Shown: positions 50,656 to 60,122, counted from the stretch's first letter. The stretch: 64,000 bases of DNA from an uncultured Prevotella sp. (GCA_937922435.1 CAKZVT010000003.1:1-64000); one strand, 5' to 3'. Translations and numbers: made by a program. The notes: generated from the letters alone by a model not told the origin.

Positions 50656-53600
50656 ATGAAAAAGAAAATACTTACACTAACCTTTCTCTTGGCCGCGGCG
50701 TCGTCCGCGCTGACGGCCATGGCTCAGAAGACTTTTTACAATCATGTGTTCGCCCCGAGCGAGGGCCTGGTAAACAGGACGGAGACGCAGTACCGAGAGG
50801 AGATTTGCCTCAACGGCTACTGGGACTTCCAGCCCGTCGCCACGCCCCAGGATTTCAAGTACGGCTCGGGCAAGGCCCCCGCGCTGACCAAACCCGTTGA
50901 GGGCAAGTGGGACAGGACGCGCATCAAAATCCCGTCTCCTTGGAACGTGAACGACTTTGCGTACCGAAACCTTGAAGGACCCGACCACCGCAACTACCCG
51001 TCGTACCCCAAGGAGTGGAACAGTGTGAAGATGGCGTGGATGCGCAAGACGGTGGACGTGCCGGCAGACTGGAGCCGCCAGGCCGTGCGCCTGTACTTCG
51101 AGGCGGTGTCAGGCGACGCCGAGGTGTATGTCAACGGGCAGAAAGTGGGCGAGAACTTCGACCTGATGCTGCCCTTCAGCTTCGACGTGACCGACATCAT
51201 CAAGCCCGGACAGAAGAACGAGATACTCGTGGGCGTGCGCAGCCAGTGGCTCTTCGAGGACCGCAGCACCGTAGGCCGCCGCATCGTTCCGGGCGGCTCG
51301 ATGTGGACTAACAACATCAACGGCATCTGGCAGGACGTCTACCTGCTCTCCGTTCCGAAGGTGCGCGTGAGCGACGTGTACGTGAAGCCGCTCGTATCGA
51401 AGGGCGTGCTCGAGGTTGACGTCACCGTAAGCAACTCTTCGGACAAGGCCGCCACGGTGAAGCTCGACGCCGACATATATAAATGGCTCAACCTGGCAGG
51501 CACCGACGTGAACAGCGCGCCCGTGCCCACATGGGAGCTGGGAGGCAAGCTCCTCACCGGCAAGGCCGCCGCACAGAAGGTGGGCGCAGGTCAGGAGCGC
51601 GTGTTCACCATGCAAATACCCGTCAAGGAGGGTGCGCTCGACCTCTGGTCGCCCGAGCATCCCAACCTCAACGCAATGCTCGTCAGCGTAACGGCCGACG
51701 GCAAGAAGGTCGACACGAAGTACCAGCGCTTCGGATGGCGAGAGTGGACGTTCGACGGAACGCGCCAGTGCCTTAACGGCAAGCCCTATCCTCTGCGCGG
51801 CGACTCGTGGCACTTCATGGGCATTCCCCAGATGACGCGCCGCTACGCATACTCTTGGTACCGTGCAATAAAGGACATGAACGGCAACGCCGTGCGCCTG
51901 CACGCTATGGTTTATCCGCGCCTGTACATGGAGATGGCCGACGAGATGGGCATCTGCGTGCTCGGCGAGACAGGCAACTGGGCTAGCGACGGCGGCCCGA
52001 AGCTCGACAGCGAGACCTTCTGGGAGCACTCGCGCGACCACCTCACACGTTTCGTGAAGCGCGACCGCAACTATCCGTCCGTCTTCGGATGGAGTATATC
52101 CAACGAGAACAAGCCCGTCATATTATATGTGTTCATGCGCCCCGACCTCATGGAAGGGCAGAAGAAGGCATGGGCCGAGTGGCGCGACATAGTACGCGCC
52201 AACGACTCGACGCGCCCCTGGATATCGTCTGACGGCGAGGACGACGGCGACGGCATACTGCCCGTAACCGTAGGCCACTACGGCGACCTCAACTCGATGA
52301 AGCGCTGGAAAGAGATAGGCAAGCCTTGGGGTATCGGCGAGACGAGCATGGCCTACTACGGCACTCCCGAGCAGATAGCCAAGGTCAACGGCGAACGCGC
52401 ATACGAGAGCATGCTCGGCCGCATGGAAGGCGTGGGCACGGAGTGCTACGGACTCATCAAGGACATGCGCGAGATGGGAGCGTCGTACAGCTGCGTGTTC
52501 AACATGGCATGGTACGGACTGCAGCCCCTGCCACTCGGCAAGCACGACATAACCACCGCGCCGACGCTTGACGACGGCATATTCTTCCCCGAATACAAGG
52601 AAGGCCAGCCCGGAGTGCAGCCCGAGCGCATGGGCCCTTACTGCACAACGTTCAACCCCGGCTACGACCCCTCGCTGCCCCTCTACCGTCCGTGGCCTAT
52701 GTTCGAGGCCCTGCGTGCCGTCAACGCTGGTACGGAGCCTGCATGGTCAGAGTGGGCCGTGGCCGACAAGGCCAAGTACGCCGCGCCCAAGCCCGTGGCA
52801 GCCAAGGAGCAGTACGCCAGTGTTGTGTTCGTGGGCGATGCCGAAGGCCGCGCTTACTCTACGCTCGACGCGCAGGGAGTGATTTTCTCAAAGAAAGTGA
52901 AAGACCCCGAGAACTCTCTCATAATAATAGACGGCTCGCAGCCCCTCTCGGCTGAAGACGCCGCAATGGTGCGCAAGAACACCGCCAAGGGTGCCGACGT
53001 GTTCGTGTGGGGCCTGACGCCCGAGACGGCCGCCTCAATCTCGGCAGTGCTCCCGGCGGAGGTAGGCGTAGACCAGCTGAAACGCTCGTCGTTCCTGCCC
53101 GAGCAGAAATCGCTCACCTACGGCCTTAACAACAGCGACTTCTACTTCTGCGAACTGCAGAACTCCGACGCCGCCGAGTACACCGTCAAGGGCAAGTTCG
53201 TCGACGAGGGCGACGTGCTCCTGCGTGCATGCCGCACCGACTGGCGCCGCTGGAACAAGCGCGCCGAGGAAATAAAGACGGCTGCCGTGCTGCGCAGCGA
53301 GAACGAATGTACGGCATCGCTGGCCGTAATAGCCAAGATGCAGCAGGGCGCTTCCACCTATTATGTAAGCACGCTGACCGACTTCGCCAACTCTGACAAG
53401 GGCTTCAACACGCTCCGCACGATGCTCGCCACAGCCGGAGTGGCCTGCCGCGAACTCGTAGTCAACGCCGAAGAGATGTTCTTCCTGCGCGACAACCACC
53501 TGATGTTCCCCGCCGCCGTGCGCGACAAGATGACCCAGCAGGGCGACCAGTGCACGCTCGACTTCTACGTGTACAGCAACCGTCCGCTCGACGACCTCTT

Positions 53601-53868
53601 CATCGAGCCTAACGTGCCGAAGCTCACACTAAGGCTCAAGGCCATGGAGCCGCAGCTCACCGTAGGCGGCAAGGCCCTCAAAATAGGCTGGAAGAGCAAC
53701 AACGAGACGGAGTTCAAGGAGATACCCCTCAAGCAGGGCTGGAACAAGCTGACGCTCACCATCCCGGCGAAGTACAAGGGTGGCTTCGAGGCTTACTTCA
53801 AGTGCGACAACCGCGCCGAGTACATGCCCACGCTGAAGGCTGCCTTCGTCAACCCCGAGGACAAGTGA
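50656..53868 (+). CDS. GH2 family glycoside hydrolase (beta-galactosidase-like)
   Basis: A 1070-residue exported enzyme. The signal peptide is MKKKILTLTFLLAAASSALT..MAQ; I start at this ATG rather than seven codons upstream. The sugar-binding jelly-roll (YFEAVSGDAEVYVNGQKVG) and immunoglobulin-like domain precede a TIM barrel. The barrel has the acid/base glutamate in FGWSISNENKP (about Glu484) and the probable nucleophile in WGIGETSMAYYG (about Glu562). A long C-terminal extension of more than 350 residues (two extra beta-rich domains) is unusual for a plain beta-galactosidase. It is first in a plus-strand cluster, 22 bases before the beta-helix gene. The linkage cleaved is unknown. Confidence 0.88.
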   Translation: MKKKILTLTFLLAAASSALTAMAQKTFYNHVFAPSEGLVNRTETQYREEICLNGYWDFQPVATPQDFKYGSGKAPALTKPVEGKWDRTRIKIPSPWNVNDFAYRNLEGPDHRNYPSYPKEWNSVKMAWMRKTVDVPADWSRQAVRLYFEAVSGDAEVYVNGQKVGENFDLMLPFSFDVTDIIKPGQKNEILVGVRSQWLFEDRSTVGRRIVPGGSMWTNNINGIWQDVYLLSVPKVRVSDVYVKPLVSKGVLEVDVTVSNSSDKAATVKLDADIYKWLNLAGTDVNSAPVPTWELGGKLLTGKAAAQKVGAGQERVFTMQIPVKEGALDLWSPEHPNLNAMLVSVTADGKKVDTKYQRFGWREWTFDGTRQCLNGKPYPLRGDSWHFMGIPQMTRRYAYSWYRAIKDMNGNAVRLHAMVYPRLYMEMADEMGICVLGETGNWASDGGPKLDSETFWEHSRDHLTRFVKRDRNYPSVFGWSISNENKPVILYVFMRPDLMEGQKKAWAEWRDIVRANDSTRPWISSDGEDDGDGILPVTVGHYGDLNSMKRWKEIGKPWGIGETSMAYYGTPEQIAKVNGERAYESMLGRMEGVGTECYGLIKDMREMGASYSCVFNMAWYGLQPLPLGKHDITTAPTLDDGIFFPEYKEGQPGVQPERMGPYCTTFNPGYDPSLPLYRPWPMFEALRAVNAGTEPAWSEWAVADKAKYAAPKPVAAKEQYASVVFVGDAEGRAYSTLDAQGVIFSKKVKDPENSLIIIDGSQPLSAEDAAMVRKNTAKGADVFVWGLTPETAASISAVLPAEVGVDQLKRSSFLPEQKSLTYGLNNSDFYFCELQNSDAAEYTVKGKFVDEGDVLLRACRTDWRRWNKRAEEIKTAAVLRSENECTASLAVIAKMQQGASTYYVSTLTDFANSDKGFNTLRTMLATAGVACRELVVNAEEMFFLRDNHLMFPAAVRDKMTQQGDQCTLDFYVYSNRPLDDLFIEPNVPKLTLRLKAMEPQLTVGGKALKIGWKSNNETEFKEIPLKQGWNKLTLTIPAKYKGGFEAYFKCDNRAEYMPTLKAAFVNPEDK

Positions 53869-53890
53869 CAACCCCGAAAATGAAAATATA

Positions 53891-56800
53891 ATGAAAACTA
53901 AAAAACTTATATCCATGAAAAAACTGACCAACCGCCTCGCCGCGCTATGCCTCGCGGCGATGGCGGCCGGCGGGGCTTTCGCCGCCGGAGATGATTTCAA
54001 GTATGAGCTGATTAACAACCCGGCGTACCCCACGACCGACCTCGGCGTTGCCTCGCTCAACGGCATCACCGAAGGACTTGACCCCACCGGCCAGCAGGAC
54101 TGCACCGCAAAAATCCAGGAACTGCTGGACAAGCTGGCGAATGTAACCAATCCGGATAAGAATTCAGACCAAGGAATCGGAAATCGTGGTGCAGTGGAAA
54201 ACTTGACTGGCGGCGTGCTTTATTTGCCGGAAGGTAAATATCGTATTGACGGACAGATAATGATGCCGCGCGGTGTAACCTTGCGTGGTGACTGGAAAAA
54301 GCCTGAAGCAGGCCAGGCTGTTGCAGGTACTGTGATTCTTGCATATGGCGAGAAAGGCAACGACGACGAGCTTAAGGCTCTCTTCACCATGCAGCCTTCA
54401 ACGCAAATCTGCAACCTGTCAATCTATTATCCCGAGCAAGACCCGAACAACGTGTCCAAATATCCGCCTGCAGTGGTGTACGGACAGCATGGATATTTCG
54501 GTAACGACTATTGCAACGTGCGCAACGTGACGTTTGTCAATCCGTATACGGCTATATTGTTCAGTTCATACAACGGTGGCGGATGTCCTAACATTTTCGG
54601 AATCTACGGTACACCGCTTTACCAGGGTGTTGTCATGGACCGCATAGCAGACGTTGGACGTTTTGACCATATTTACTTCTCCCCTTCATATTGGGCGAAC
54701 GCCGGACTTGGCACTGAATACAGCGAAAGAGCAATCAAAAACTATACATATAATAATTCAACAGGCATAGTAATGCGTCGTAACGACTGGTCATACACTT
54801 GCAATTATGACTGCGATGGTTATCATACGGCGTTCCGCACGGAGTGGACTCCTGCTACGAGGCCGGACGGTGTAGCTATTGATGACGGTAGCCGAGGCAG
54901 ACCTAACGGTCACAATTATGGCTTCAACGTTACAGATTGCCAGTATGCAATTGACGTGACGGCTTCTTCGGGCAGCGGTATAATGTTCACCCGTATCAAT
55001 GTTGACGATTGTACGGAAGCTGTCAGGCTTGGAAGCGGTGCGGAAGGACCAATCCAATTCTATGAGTGCGACTTTGCTTCAACGGGCGTAACTGTTGATA
55101 TGCTTGATAATGCAAGTGTTCCCTTGATGCTGAAAGACTGTGTGATAGATGGAGCTGTCAATGCCAATGGCGGACAGTTGATGGCGGATGGCACAACATT
55201 TGACGGTGATGTTTATGTAGCTCCGGCTGCGCGTGCGATTTTTACGGGCAATACTTTCAATGGCGAATTTAACAACAATTCTCTTTACGAATGCGTTGTA
55301 AGTGAACAAGAGACATATTCCCAGCCTTTGCCAGAGTTCAAGCAGGAATGGATGGAAGTGCCGGAGACGAAGCCTGCGAAAGAAGATTTGTTTGTGGTTA
55401 CGGACGCAGCTTATGGTGCAGAGCCTATAAACACGAATACGAAAGTCAACCCTGACGGCCTTGCTTCGGCTAAAGACAATACAGATGCCATACAGAATGC
55501 GCTCAACGCGGCCAAAGCCAACGGCGGTGGAATCGTGTATCTGCCTTCAGGCCATTATCGTATGAATGGCAATCTTACTATTCCTGAGGGTGTGGAGCTT
55601 AAAGGCTCAAGTGACATAGCGTCAGTTCCACGTGGAAACGGAGCTATACTTGAAGTGTATGCTGGCAAGGGCAATGAGAACGGAACACCGTTTATCACAA
55701 TGGAGCCGAACAGCGGATTGCGTGGCATTACTATAAACTATCCCGAGCAGAACGACCCTGCCAACGTGCAGAAATATCCATATGCCGTGCGCGGAAATGC
55801 AGGAGTGTACATTGTCAACCTTGCCTTGCGTGCCACGTATCATGGTGTTGACCTGTTTACCAATAAGTGCGACAATCATTACGTAGATTATATTTCAGGC
55901 CACAGTTTCGGAAATGTCATCCGTGTAGGTGGCGGAAGTGACGGCGGTATAATATCCAACATACAGTGCAATACCATAGCTTACTCGAACGGATATGAGA
56001 CGAAATACGGCTTTTGGCCGAATAGCCCTGCCAATCATGACGATATCAAGCGTCCTTATACTTACGGACAAAATAAGGAAAGTCTTGACTTCCTCATTGT
56101 TGGCGACTGTACAAACCAGGTGCTTTACAACAACTTCCTTTTCGGGTGCAACAAGGGTATCGTATTTCAGGATGACGGCAATGGCGGCGCTACAGGAATA
56201 GGTCTCGGCAATGCGGTTGACGGAGCTGTGAACACTGTTGTTTACAATGGCTTGAAAGGCAGCTTCCCGTTGATTAACTCGCAGATTGTCGCGCTCAACC
56301 ATACTGACGGCGATGATTCCAAGATTACTCCGGGACATGAGCCTTTGTCTGCTTATTTCGTCACAACAGGCCCGAACTTCAAGGGTACAGCAGACTTGCT
56401 TTCATCAAATAACTGGGGTAGCGGCGACCACTTTGCCGAGGTTAATGGCGGTACTGTAAACCTTGTGTTGGCCAATATGGCTGCCGCTGGTTCGGTTTAT
56501 ACAGCCAATGTAGCCGAAGGGGCTAAGTTTAACATTGCCGATGCATACTTCAAGTCGGTTACAAGCATGGTTGAGACAGCAGGTGATGATGAGGCCCGGA
56601 TTTCTGTAGCCGGTTCGATACTCGACACTACTGGCTCAAGTTCAATGGATTTTGCTAATTATGAGGATAACCTTTCTGTCCAGTGGAAAATTGGCAACAA
56701 GGATGTTTTCTCTAATTTCAGCGGCTGGACAGCTGATGCAAGTGATAATGCAGCCAACGCCAACAGGGCTATTGACAACAATGCGTCGACAAGATGGGAC

Positions 56801-57349
56801 ACAGGAACAGCCCAGACAGCCGGCCAGTGGTTTAAGTTGACGAGTGAGTCTCAAACAGTAACAATGTGCGGCATTTTGCTTGACGCTTCAGCATCGCCTA
56901 ACGACGGTCCTGATGGATATAAGGTTGAAGTGGGTACCCGTCGTGGCGAATGGAAGACCGTTGCCGAAGGAACCAACGGTGGTGGTATGCTTCTTATCAT
57001 GTTCAACGAGGAAGTTAAACTTGTGGACGAAGTGAAAATAACCCAGACTGAGACTAAGAGCAGCGGCTACTGGTCTATACACGAGATATACTATACTAAC
57101 AATTCCAAACTTGCTTCAGGTATTGACGAGGTTACTTCCGACGAGAATGACGGAATAAGCATCGTTGATGGTGTTCTCTATGCCGGAGAGAACGGCGGAA
57201 TAGCTGTTTTTGCTCTTGACGGTGTCAAAAAAATAGAGGTTCGTGGCCAGGAGTGTGTGCAACTTGGCGGACTTGACAGCGGCGTGTATATCGTTGCGGT
57301 CAAGAAAGCTGACGGCATGGTAGTAAGGAAGATAGCTTTAGAAAAATAA
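53891..57349 (+). CDS. Double beta-helix (pectate-lyase-like) protein with F5/8-type C domain and sorting tail
   Basis: A 1152-residue secreted protein. After the signal peptide come two homologous right-handed beta-helix domains (about residues 45-470 and 505-930). Each starts with a pectate-lyase-3-type line (GGVLYLPEGKYRIDGQIMM; GGGIVYLPSGHYRMNGNLTI) and contains a YYPEQ.PNNVSKYP or NYPEQNDPANVQKYP motif. A discoidin/F5-8 C-like domain follows (about 936-1077) and a C-terminal sorting tail ends the protein (GVYIVAVKKADGMVVRKIALEK). The DNA changes from very GC-rich to clearly lower GC near 54110. Polysaccharide lyase or hydrolase activity is not proven by motifs. A second in-frame ATG at 53915 is an alternative start. 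Confidence 0.8.
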   Translation: MKTKKLISMKKLTNRLAALCLAAMAAGGAFAAGDDFKYELINNPAYPTTDLGVASLNGITEGLDPTGQQDCTAKIQELLDKLANVTNPDKNSDQGIGNRGAVENLTGGVLYLPEGKYRIDGQIMMPRGVTLRGDWKKPEAGQAVAGTVILAYGEKGNDDELKALFTMQPSTQICNLSIYYPEQDPNNVSKYPPAVVYGQHGYFGNDYCNVRNVTFVNPYTAILFSSYNGGGCPNIFGIYGTPLYQGVVMDRIADVGRFDHIYFSPSYWANAGLGTEYSERAIKNYTYNNSTGIVMRRNDWSYTCNYDCDGYHTAFRTEWTPATRPDGVAIDDGSRGRPNGHNYGFNVTDCQYAIDVTASSGSGIMFTRINVDDCTEAVRLGSGAEGPIQFYECDFASTGVTVDMLDNASVPLMLKDCVIDGAVNANGGQLMADGTTFDGDVYVAPAARAIFTGNTFNGEFNNNSLYECVVSEQETYSQPLPEFKQEWMEVPETKPAKEDLFVVTDAAYGAEPINTNTKVNPDGLASAKDNTDAIQNALNAAKANGGGIVYLPSGHYRMNGNLTIPEGVELKGSSDIASVPRGNGAILEVYAGKGNENGTPFITMEPNSGLRGITINYPEQNDPANVQKYPYAVRGNAGVYIVNLALRATYHGVDLFTNKCDNHYVDYISGHSFGNVIRVGGGSDGGIISNIQCNTIAYSNGYETKYGFWPNSPANHDDIKRPYTYGQNKESLDFLIVGDCTNQVLYNNFLFGCNKGIVFQDDGNGGATGIGLGNAVDGAVNTVVYNGLKGSFPLINSQIVALNHTDGDDSKITPGHEPLSAYFVTTGPNFKGTADLLSSNNWGSGDHFAEVNGGTVNLVLANMAAAGSVYTANVAEGAKFNIADAYFKSVTSMVETAGDDEARISVAGSILDTTGSSSMDFANYEDNLSVQWKIGNKDVFSNFSGWTADASDNAANANRAIDNNASTRWDTGTAQTAGQWFKLTSESQTVTMCGILLDASASPNDGPDGYKVEVGTRRGEWKTVAEGTNGGGMLLIMFNEEVKLVDEVKITQTETKSSGYWSIHEIYYTNNSKLASGIDEVTSDENDGISIVDGVLYAGENGGIAVFALDGVKKIEVRGQECVQLGGLDSGVYIVAVKKADGMVVRKIALEK

Positions 57350-57370
57350 CATCTCTCATCTTTGTGCGAC

Positions 57371-58639
57371 ATGAGAAAGACATATCAAGTGTTTTTCGCC
57401 ATGCTTCTTGTGACGGTGTCGCTCGTCCCCTTCCACGCCAACGCGTGGGAGGCGGAGGGCGGCACCGCCGGGCGTAAGGCGTATGATTCTTACAAGGGGC
57501 TTGTCATGGCCGGATACCAGGGGTGGTTCAACGCTCCCGACGACGGTGCCGGCCGCGGCTGGTACCACTACAAGGGGCGCAACGGTTTCCGCCCGGGGTC
57601 GGCCAGTGTCGACTTCTGGCCCGAAACGGGGGAGTACGAGAAACTGTACAAGACGGAGTTCAGGTTTGCCGACGGCAGTCCGGCATACACCTTCTCGTCG
57701 TATGACTACAGCACGGTGGACACCCACTTCCGCTGGATGCGCGAGTATGGCCTGGACGGGGTGTTCATGCAGCGCTTCGTGTCTGAAATCAGCGGTGAGA
57801 GCGGCCGGCGTCATTTCAACAAGGTGCTGGCCAACGCCATGACGGCGGCCAACAAGTACGGGCGTGCCATCTGCGTGATGTACGACCTTAGCGGCATGCG
57901 TTCGGCCGGGCGCGACACTGTCTTGGTCGACATCAGGCGCGTTGCCGACGAGTTCCACTTGTTCAGCCGTGACGACAACCCTTCCTACCTGTACCATAAC
58001 GGGCGGCCGCTTGTGACGCTGTGGGGTGTCGGCTTCAACGACAGGCGCAGGTATACCATCGCCGACGCGGAGTATCTTGTAGACAACCTGAAGCGCATGG
58101 GCTTCAGCGTGATGCTCGGCGTGCCGACTTACTGGCGCGACTTTGGCAACGACACCGAGGCCAATCCCCGCCTGCACGAGCTGATAAGGCGGTGCGACGT
58201 GGTGATGCCGTGGTTCGTCGGCCGTTACAACCAAAGCTCTTACGAGGATTTCAAGGCGCGCATCCCGGCTGACAAGGAATGGGCCGACGCCAACGGCGTA
58301 GACTATGCTCCGCTGTGCTTCCCCGGCTTCTCGTGGGCAAACATGAAGGGCAGCAGCCGCGGCAGCATCGGGCGCGACGGCGGCCGCTTCTTCTGGCAGC
58401 AGCTTTCGGCTTCAATCAGTGCCGGCGCGGAGATGCTTTACATCGCCATGTTCGACGAGATTGACGAGGGCACGGCCATCTTCAAGTGCGCCAAGCGCGT
58501 GCCGGTGCCGTCGCCGGGCAGCACGTTCGTGCCCATCGAGCCTGACGACAGCAGCGACAATTACCTTTGGCAGGCCGGCCAGGCCGGGCGCATGCTGCGC
58601 GGCGAGCTGCCTGTGAGCGAGGAAATGCCGGTGAGGTGA
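57371..58639 (+). CDS. GH99/GH71-like endo-acting glycoside hydrolase
   Basis: A 422-residue secreted protein, signal peptide up to about HANA. It resembles the GH71/GH99-like (beta/alpha)8 group: AGYQGWFNAPDDGAGRGW near the start, SSYDYSTVDTHFRWMREYGL, VFMQRFV, VMLGVPTYWRDF and VMPWFVGRYN. The C-terminal MFDEIDEGTAIFK contains the Glu363-x-x-Glu366 pair that matches the two catalytic glutamates of GH99 endo-mannanases. It follows the beta-helix gene by 21 bases. Together with GH92 nearby, mannan or mannosylated glycan is a reasonable substrate, but this is inference. Confidence 0.85.
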   Translation: MRKTYQVFFAMLLVTVSLVPFHANAWEAEGGTAGRKAYDSYKGLVMAGYQGWFNAPDDGAGRGWYHYKGRNGFRPGSASVDFWPETGEYEKLYKTEFRFADGSPAYTFSSYDYSTVDTHFRWMREYGLDGVFMQRFVSEISGESGRRHFNKVLANAMTAANKYGRAICVMYDLSGMRSAGRDTVLVDIRRVADEFHLFSRDDNPSYLYHNGRPLVTLWGVGFNDRRRYTIADAEYLVDNLKRMGFSVMLGVPTYWRDFGNDTEANPRLHELIRRCDVVMPWFVGRYNQSSYEDFKARIPADKEWADANGVDYAPLCFPGFSWANMKGSSRGSIGRDGGRFFWQQLSASISAGAEMLYIAMFDEIDEGTAIFKCAKRVPVPSPGSTFVPIEPDDSSDNYLWQAGQAGRMLRGELPVSEEMPVR

Positions 58640-58640
58640 A

Positions 58641-58812
58641 AGCCCCTCTCCAACCCTCCCGAGGGAGGGGAAAAGGTAAAAAAGTAAAAGGGTAAAACGG
58701 TAAAAAAAGTAAAAAGGTAAAACACCGTTGCAGTAACTTTCAACCGTACAACCTTATAACCGTACAACCCCACAACCCTACAACCCCATAACCGTATAAC
58801 CTTATAACCATA
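58641..58812. repeat. Three intergenic word families in a row
   Basis: The 180-base gap before the GH43 gene is entirely repeats: a CCCTCTCCAACCCTCCCGAG hairpin block (58641-58672), a GGTAAAA array (58671-58725) and an array of ACAACCNTATAACCG words (58741-58812). No promoter-like motif is clear between them. Confidence 0.7.
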
Positions 58813-58819
58813 AAATAAA

Positions 58820-59767
58820 ATGAAAAAGTTTTTAGTAATTGCAAGTATGTTTTGCGCCATGACCGCCGCCGCACAGCAGCAGGGCGACATGGCTCCCAAT
58901 CCGTTCGTCACCCACATGTACTGCGCCGACCCTTCGGCTCACGTATGGACGGACGGGCGGCTGTATGTATATCCGTCGCACGACATCGACCCTCCGCGCG
59001 GATGCGACCTGATGGACCGTTACCATGTGTTCTCCACCGACGACATGGTGCACTGGACTGACCACGGCGAAATCCTCAACTCGTCGCAGGTGGAGTGGGG
59101 GCGCGAAGAGGGCGGCTTCATGTGGGCGCCCGACTGTGCCTACCGCGACGGCAAGTATTACTTCTACTTCCCCCATCCCAGCGGCACTGACTGGAACAAC
59201 ACGTGGCGCGTGGGCGTAGCCGTGAGCGACCGTCCCGACGGCGGCTTCAAGTCGGTAGGCCAGCTCAAGGGGCTTGGCGACGATGTGTTCGCCATGATTG
59301 ACCCGTGCGTCTTCACCGACGACGACGGCCAGGCTTACTTCTATTACGGCGGCGGTGGCCGCTGCGTGGGCGCGCCGCTCAAGGACAACATGACCGAGAT
59401 TGACGGGCCGCTGCGCCCGATGGAGGGGCTTGTCGACTTCCACGAGGCTGCCTGGGTGCACAAGTACAACGGGCGTTACTACCTCTCGTATGCCGACAAC
59501 CATACGGAGAACGGCAAGGGCGCAAACCGCCTGCACTACGCCATCAGCGACAGTCCGCTCGGCCCGTGGAAGTATATGGGCGTATATCTTGAGCCTACGG
59601 GCTGCGACACGAGCCACGGCTCAATCGTAGAGTACAAGGGCCAGTGGTACGCCTTTTACCACAACTGCTCCATTTCGGGTCAGGGCAACCTGCGCTCAAT
59701 CTGCGTAGACAAGCTCTACTACAACCCCGACGGCAGCATCCAGGTGGTGAAGCAGACTGGCAAGTAA
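58820..59767 (+). CDS. GH43 family glycoside hydrolase
   Basis: A 315-residue five-bladed beta-propeller enzyme with signal peptide (MKKFLVIASMFCAMTAAAQ). The three catalytic acids are visible: general base Asp37 in YCADPSAHVW, pKa modulator Asp161 in AMIDPCVF and general acid Glu209 in DFHEAAWVHKY. GH43 enzymes remove arabinose, xylose or galactose from hemicellulose or pectin side chains. It is the last plus-strand gene before the convergent kelch regulator. Because the gap before it is filled with repeats, co-transcription with the GH99-like gene is uncertain. Confidence 0.93.
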   Translation: MKKFLVIASMFCAMTAAAQQQGDMAPNPFVTHMYCADPSAHVWTDGRLYVYPSHDIDPPRGCDLMDRYHVFSTDDMVHWTDHGEILNSSQVEWGREEGGFMWAPDCAYRDGKYYFYFPHPSGTDWNNTWRVGVAVSDRPDGGFKSVGQLKGLGDDVFAMIDPCVFTDDDGQAYFYYGGGGRCVGAPLKDNMTEIDGPLRPMEGLVDFHEAAWVHKYNGRYYLSYADNHTENGKGANRLHYAISDSPLGPWKYMGVYLEPTGCDTSHGSIVEYKGQWYAFYHNCSISGQGNLRSICVDKLYYNPDGSIQVVKQTGK

Positions 59768-59807
59768 ACACTCGCCCCAACCCCGACACCCGATACTCGA
59801 CACCCGA

Positions 59808-59915
59808 CACCCACCCCAGCCCTCCCGAAGGGAGGGGGCTTGGTATGCTTGGGGCGCATTAGGCTCATCGGGCTGATTGGGCTTAATAAGCCTGATGAGC
59901 CTAATAAGGCTAATA
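59808..59915. repeat. Inverted copy of the composite repeat at 832-945
   Basis: GACACCCACCCCAGCCCTCC and CGAAGGGAGGG are followed by ATTAGGCTCATCGGGCTGATTG-type words and AAGCCTGATGAGCC. It is the reverse complement, in reversed order, of the block near the left edge of the window. Confidence 0.7.
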
Positions 59916-59934
59916 GAATTTAAGGTGTTGTCTT

Positions 59935-60095
59935 TAACTTCTAACGAGCGTAGCGAGTGATAACTTCTATAACTCCTTTAACTTCTAAAAGAAATAATAG
60001 TTTGGTTTTAGTTTGACCGTCTTTCGGGCGGCGAGATGCCGCTTTTAAGACGTTAAAAGGCCGTCTTTTGCGATGCAAAAGACGGCCTTTCATAA
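59935..60095. repeat. GTTAAAGGAGTTA word repeat and an AAAGGCCG hairpin
   Basis: 59935-59990 holds TTAACTTCTAACGAGCGTAG and related words. 60056-60071 (AAAGGCCGTCTTTTGC) pairs perfectly over 16 bases with 60075-60090 across a 3-base loop, 32 bases before the kelch regulator's stop. The 355-base gap 59768-60122 has no gene. Confidence 0.75.
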
Positions 60096-60122
60096 TGCGC
60101 TTGTTTCCAGGCTGTTATGCTG

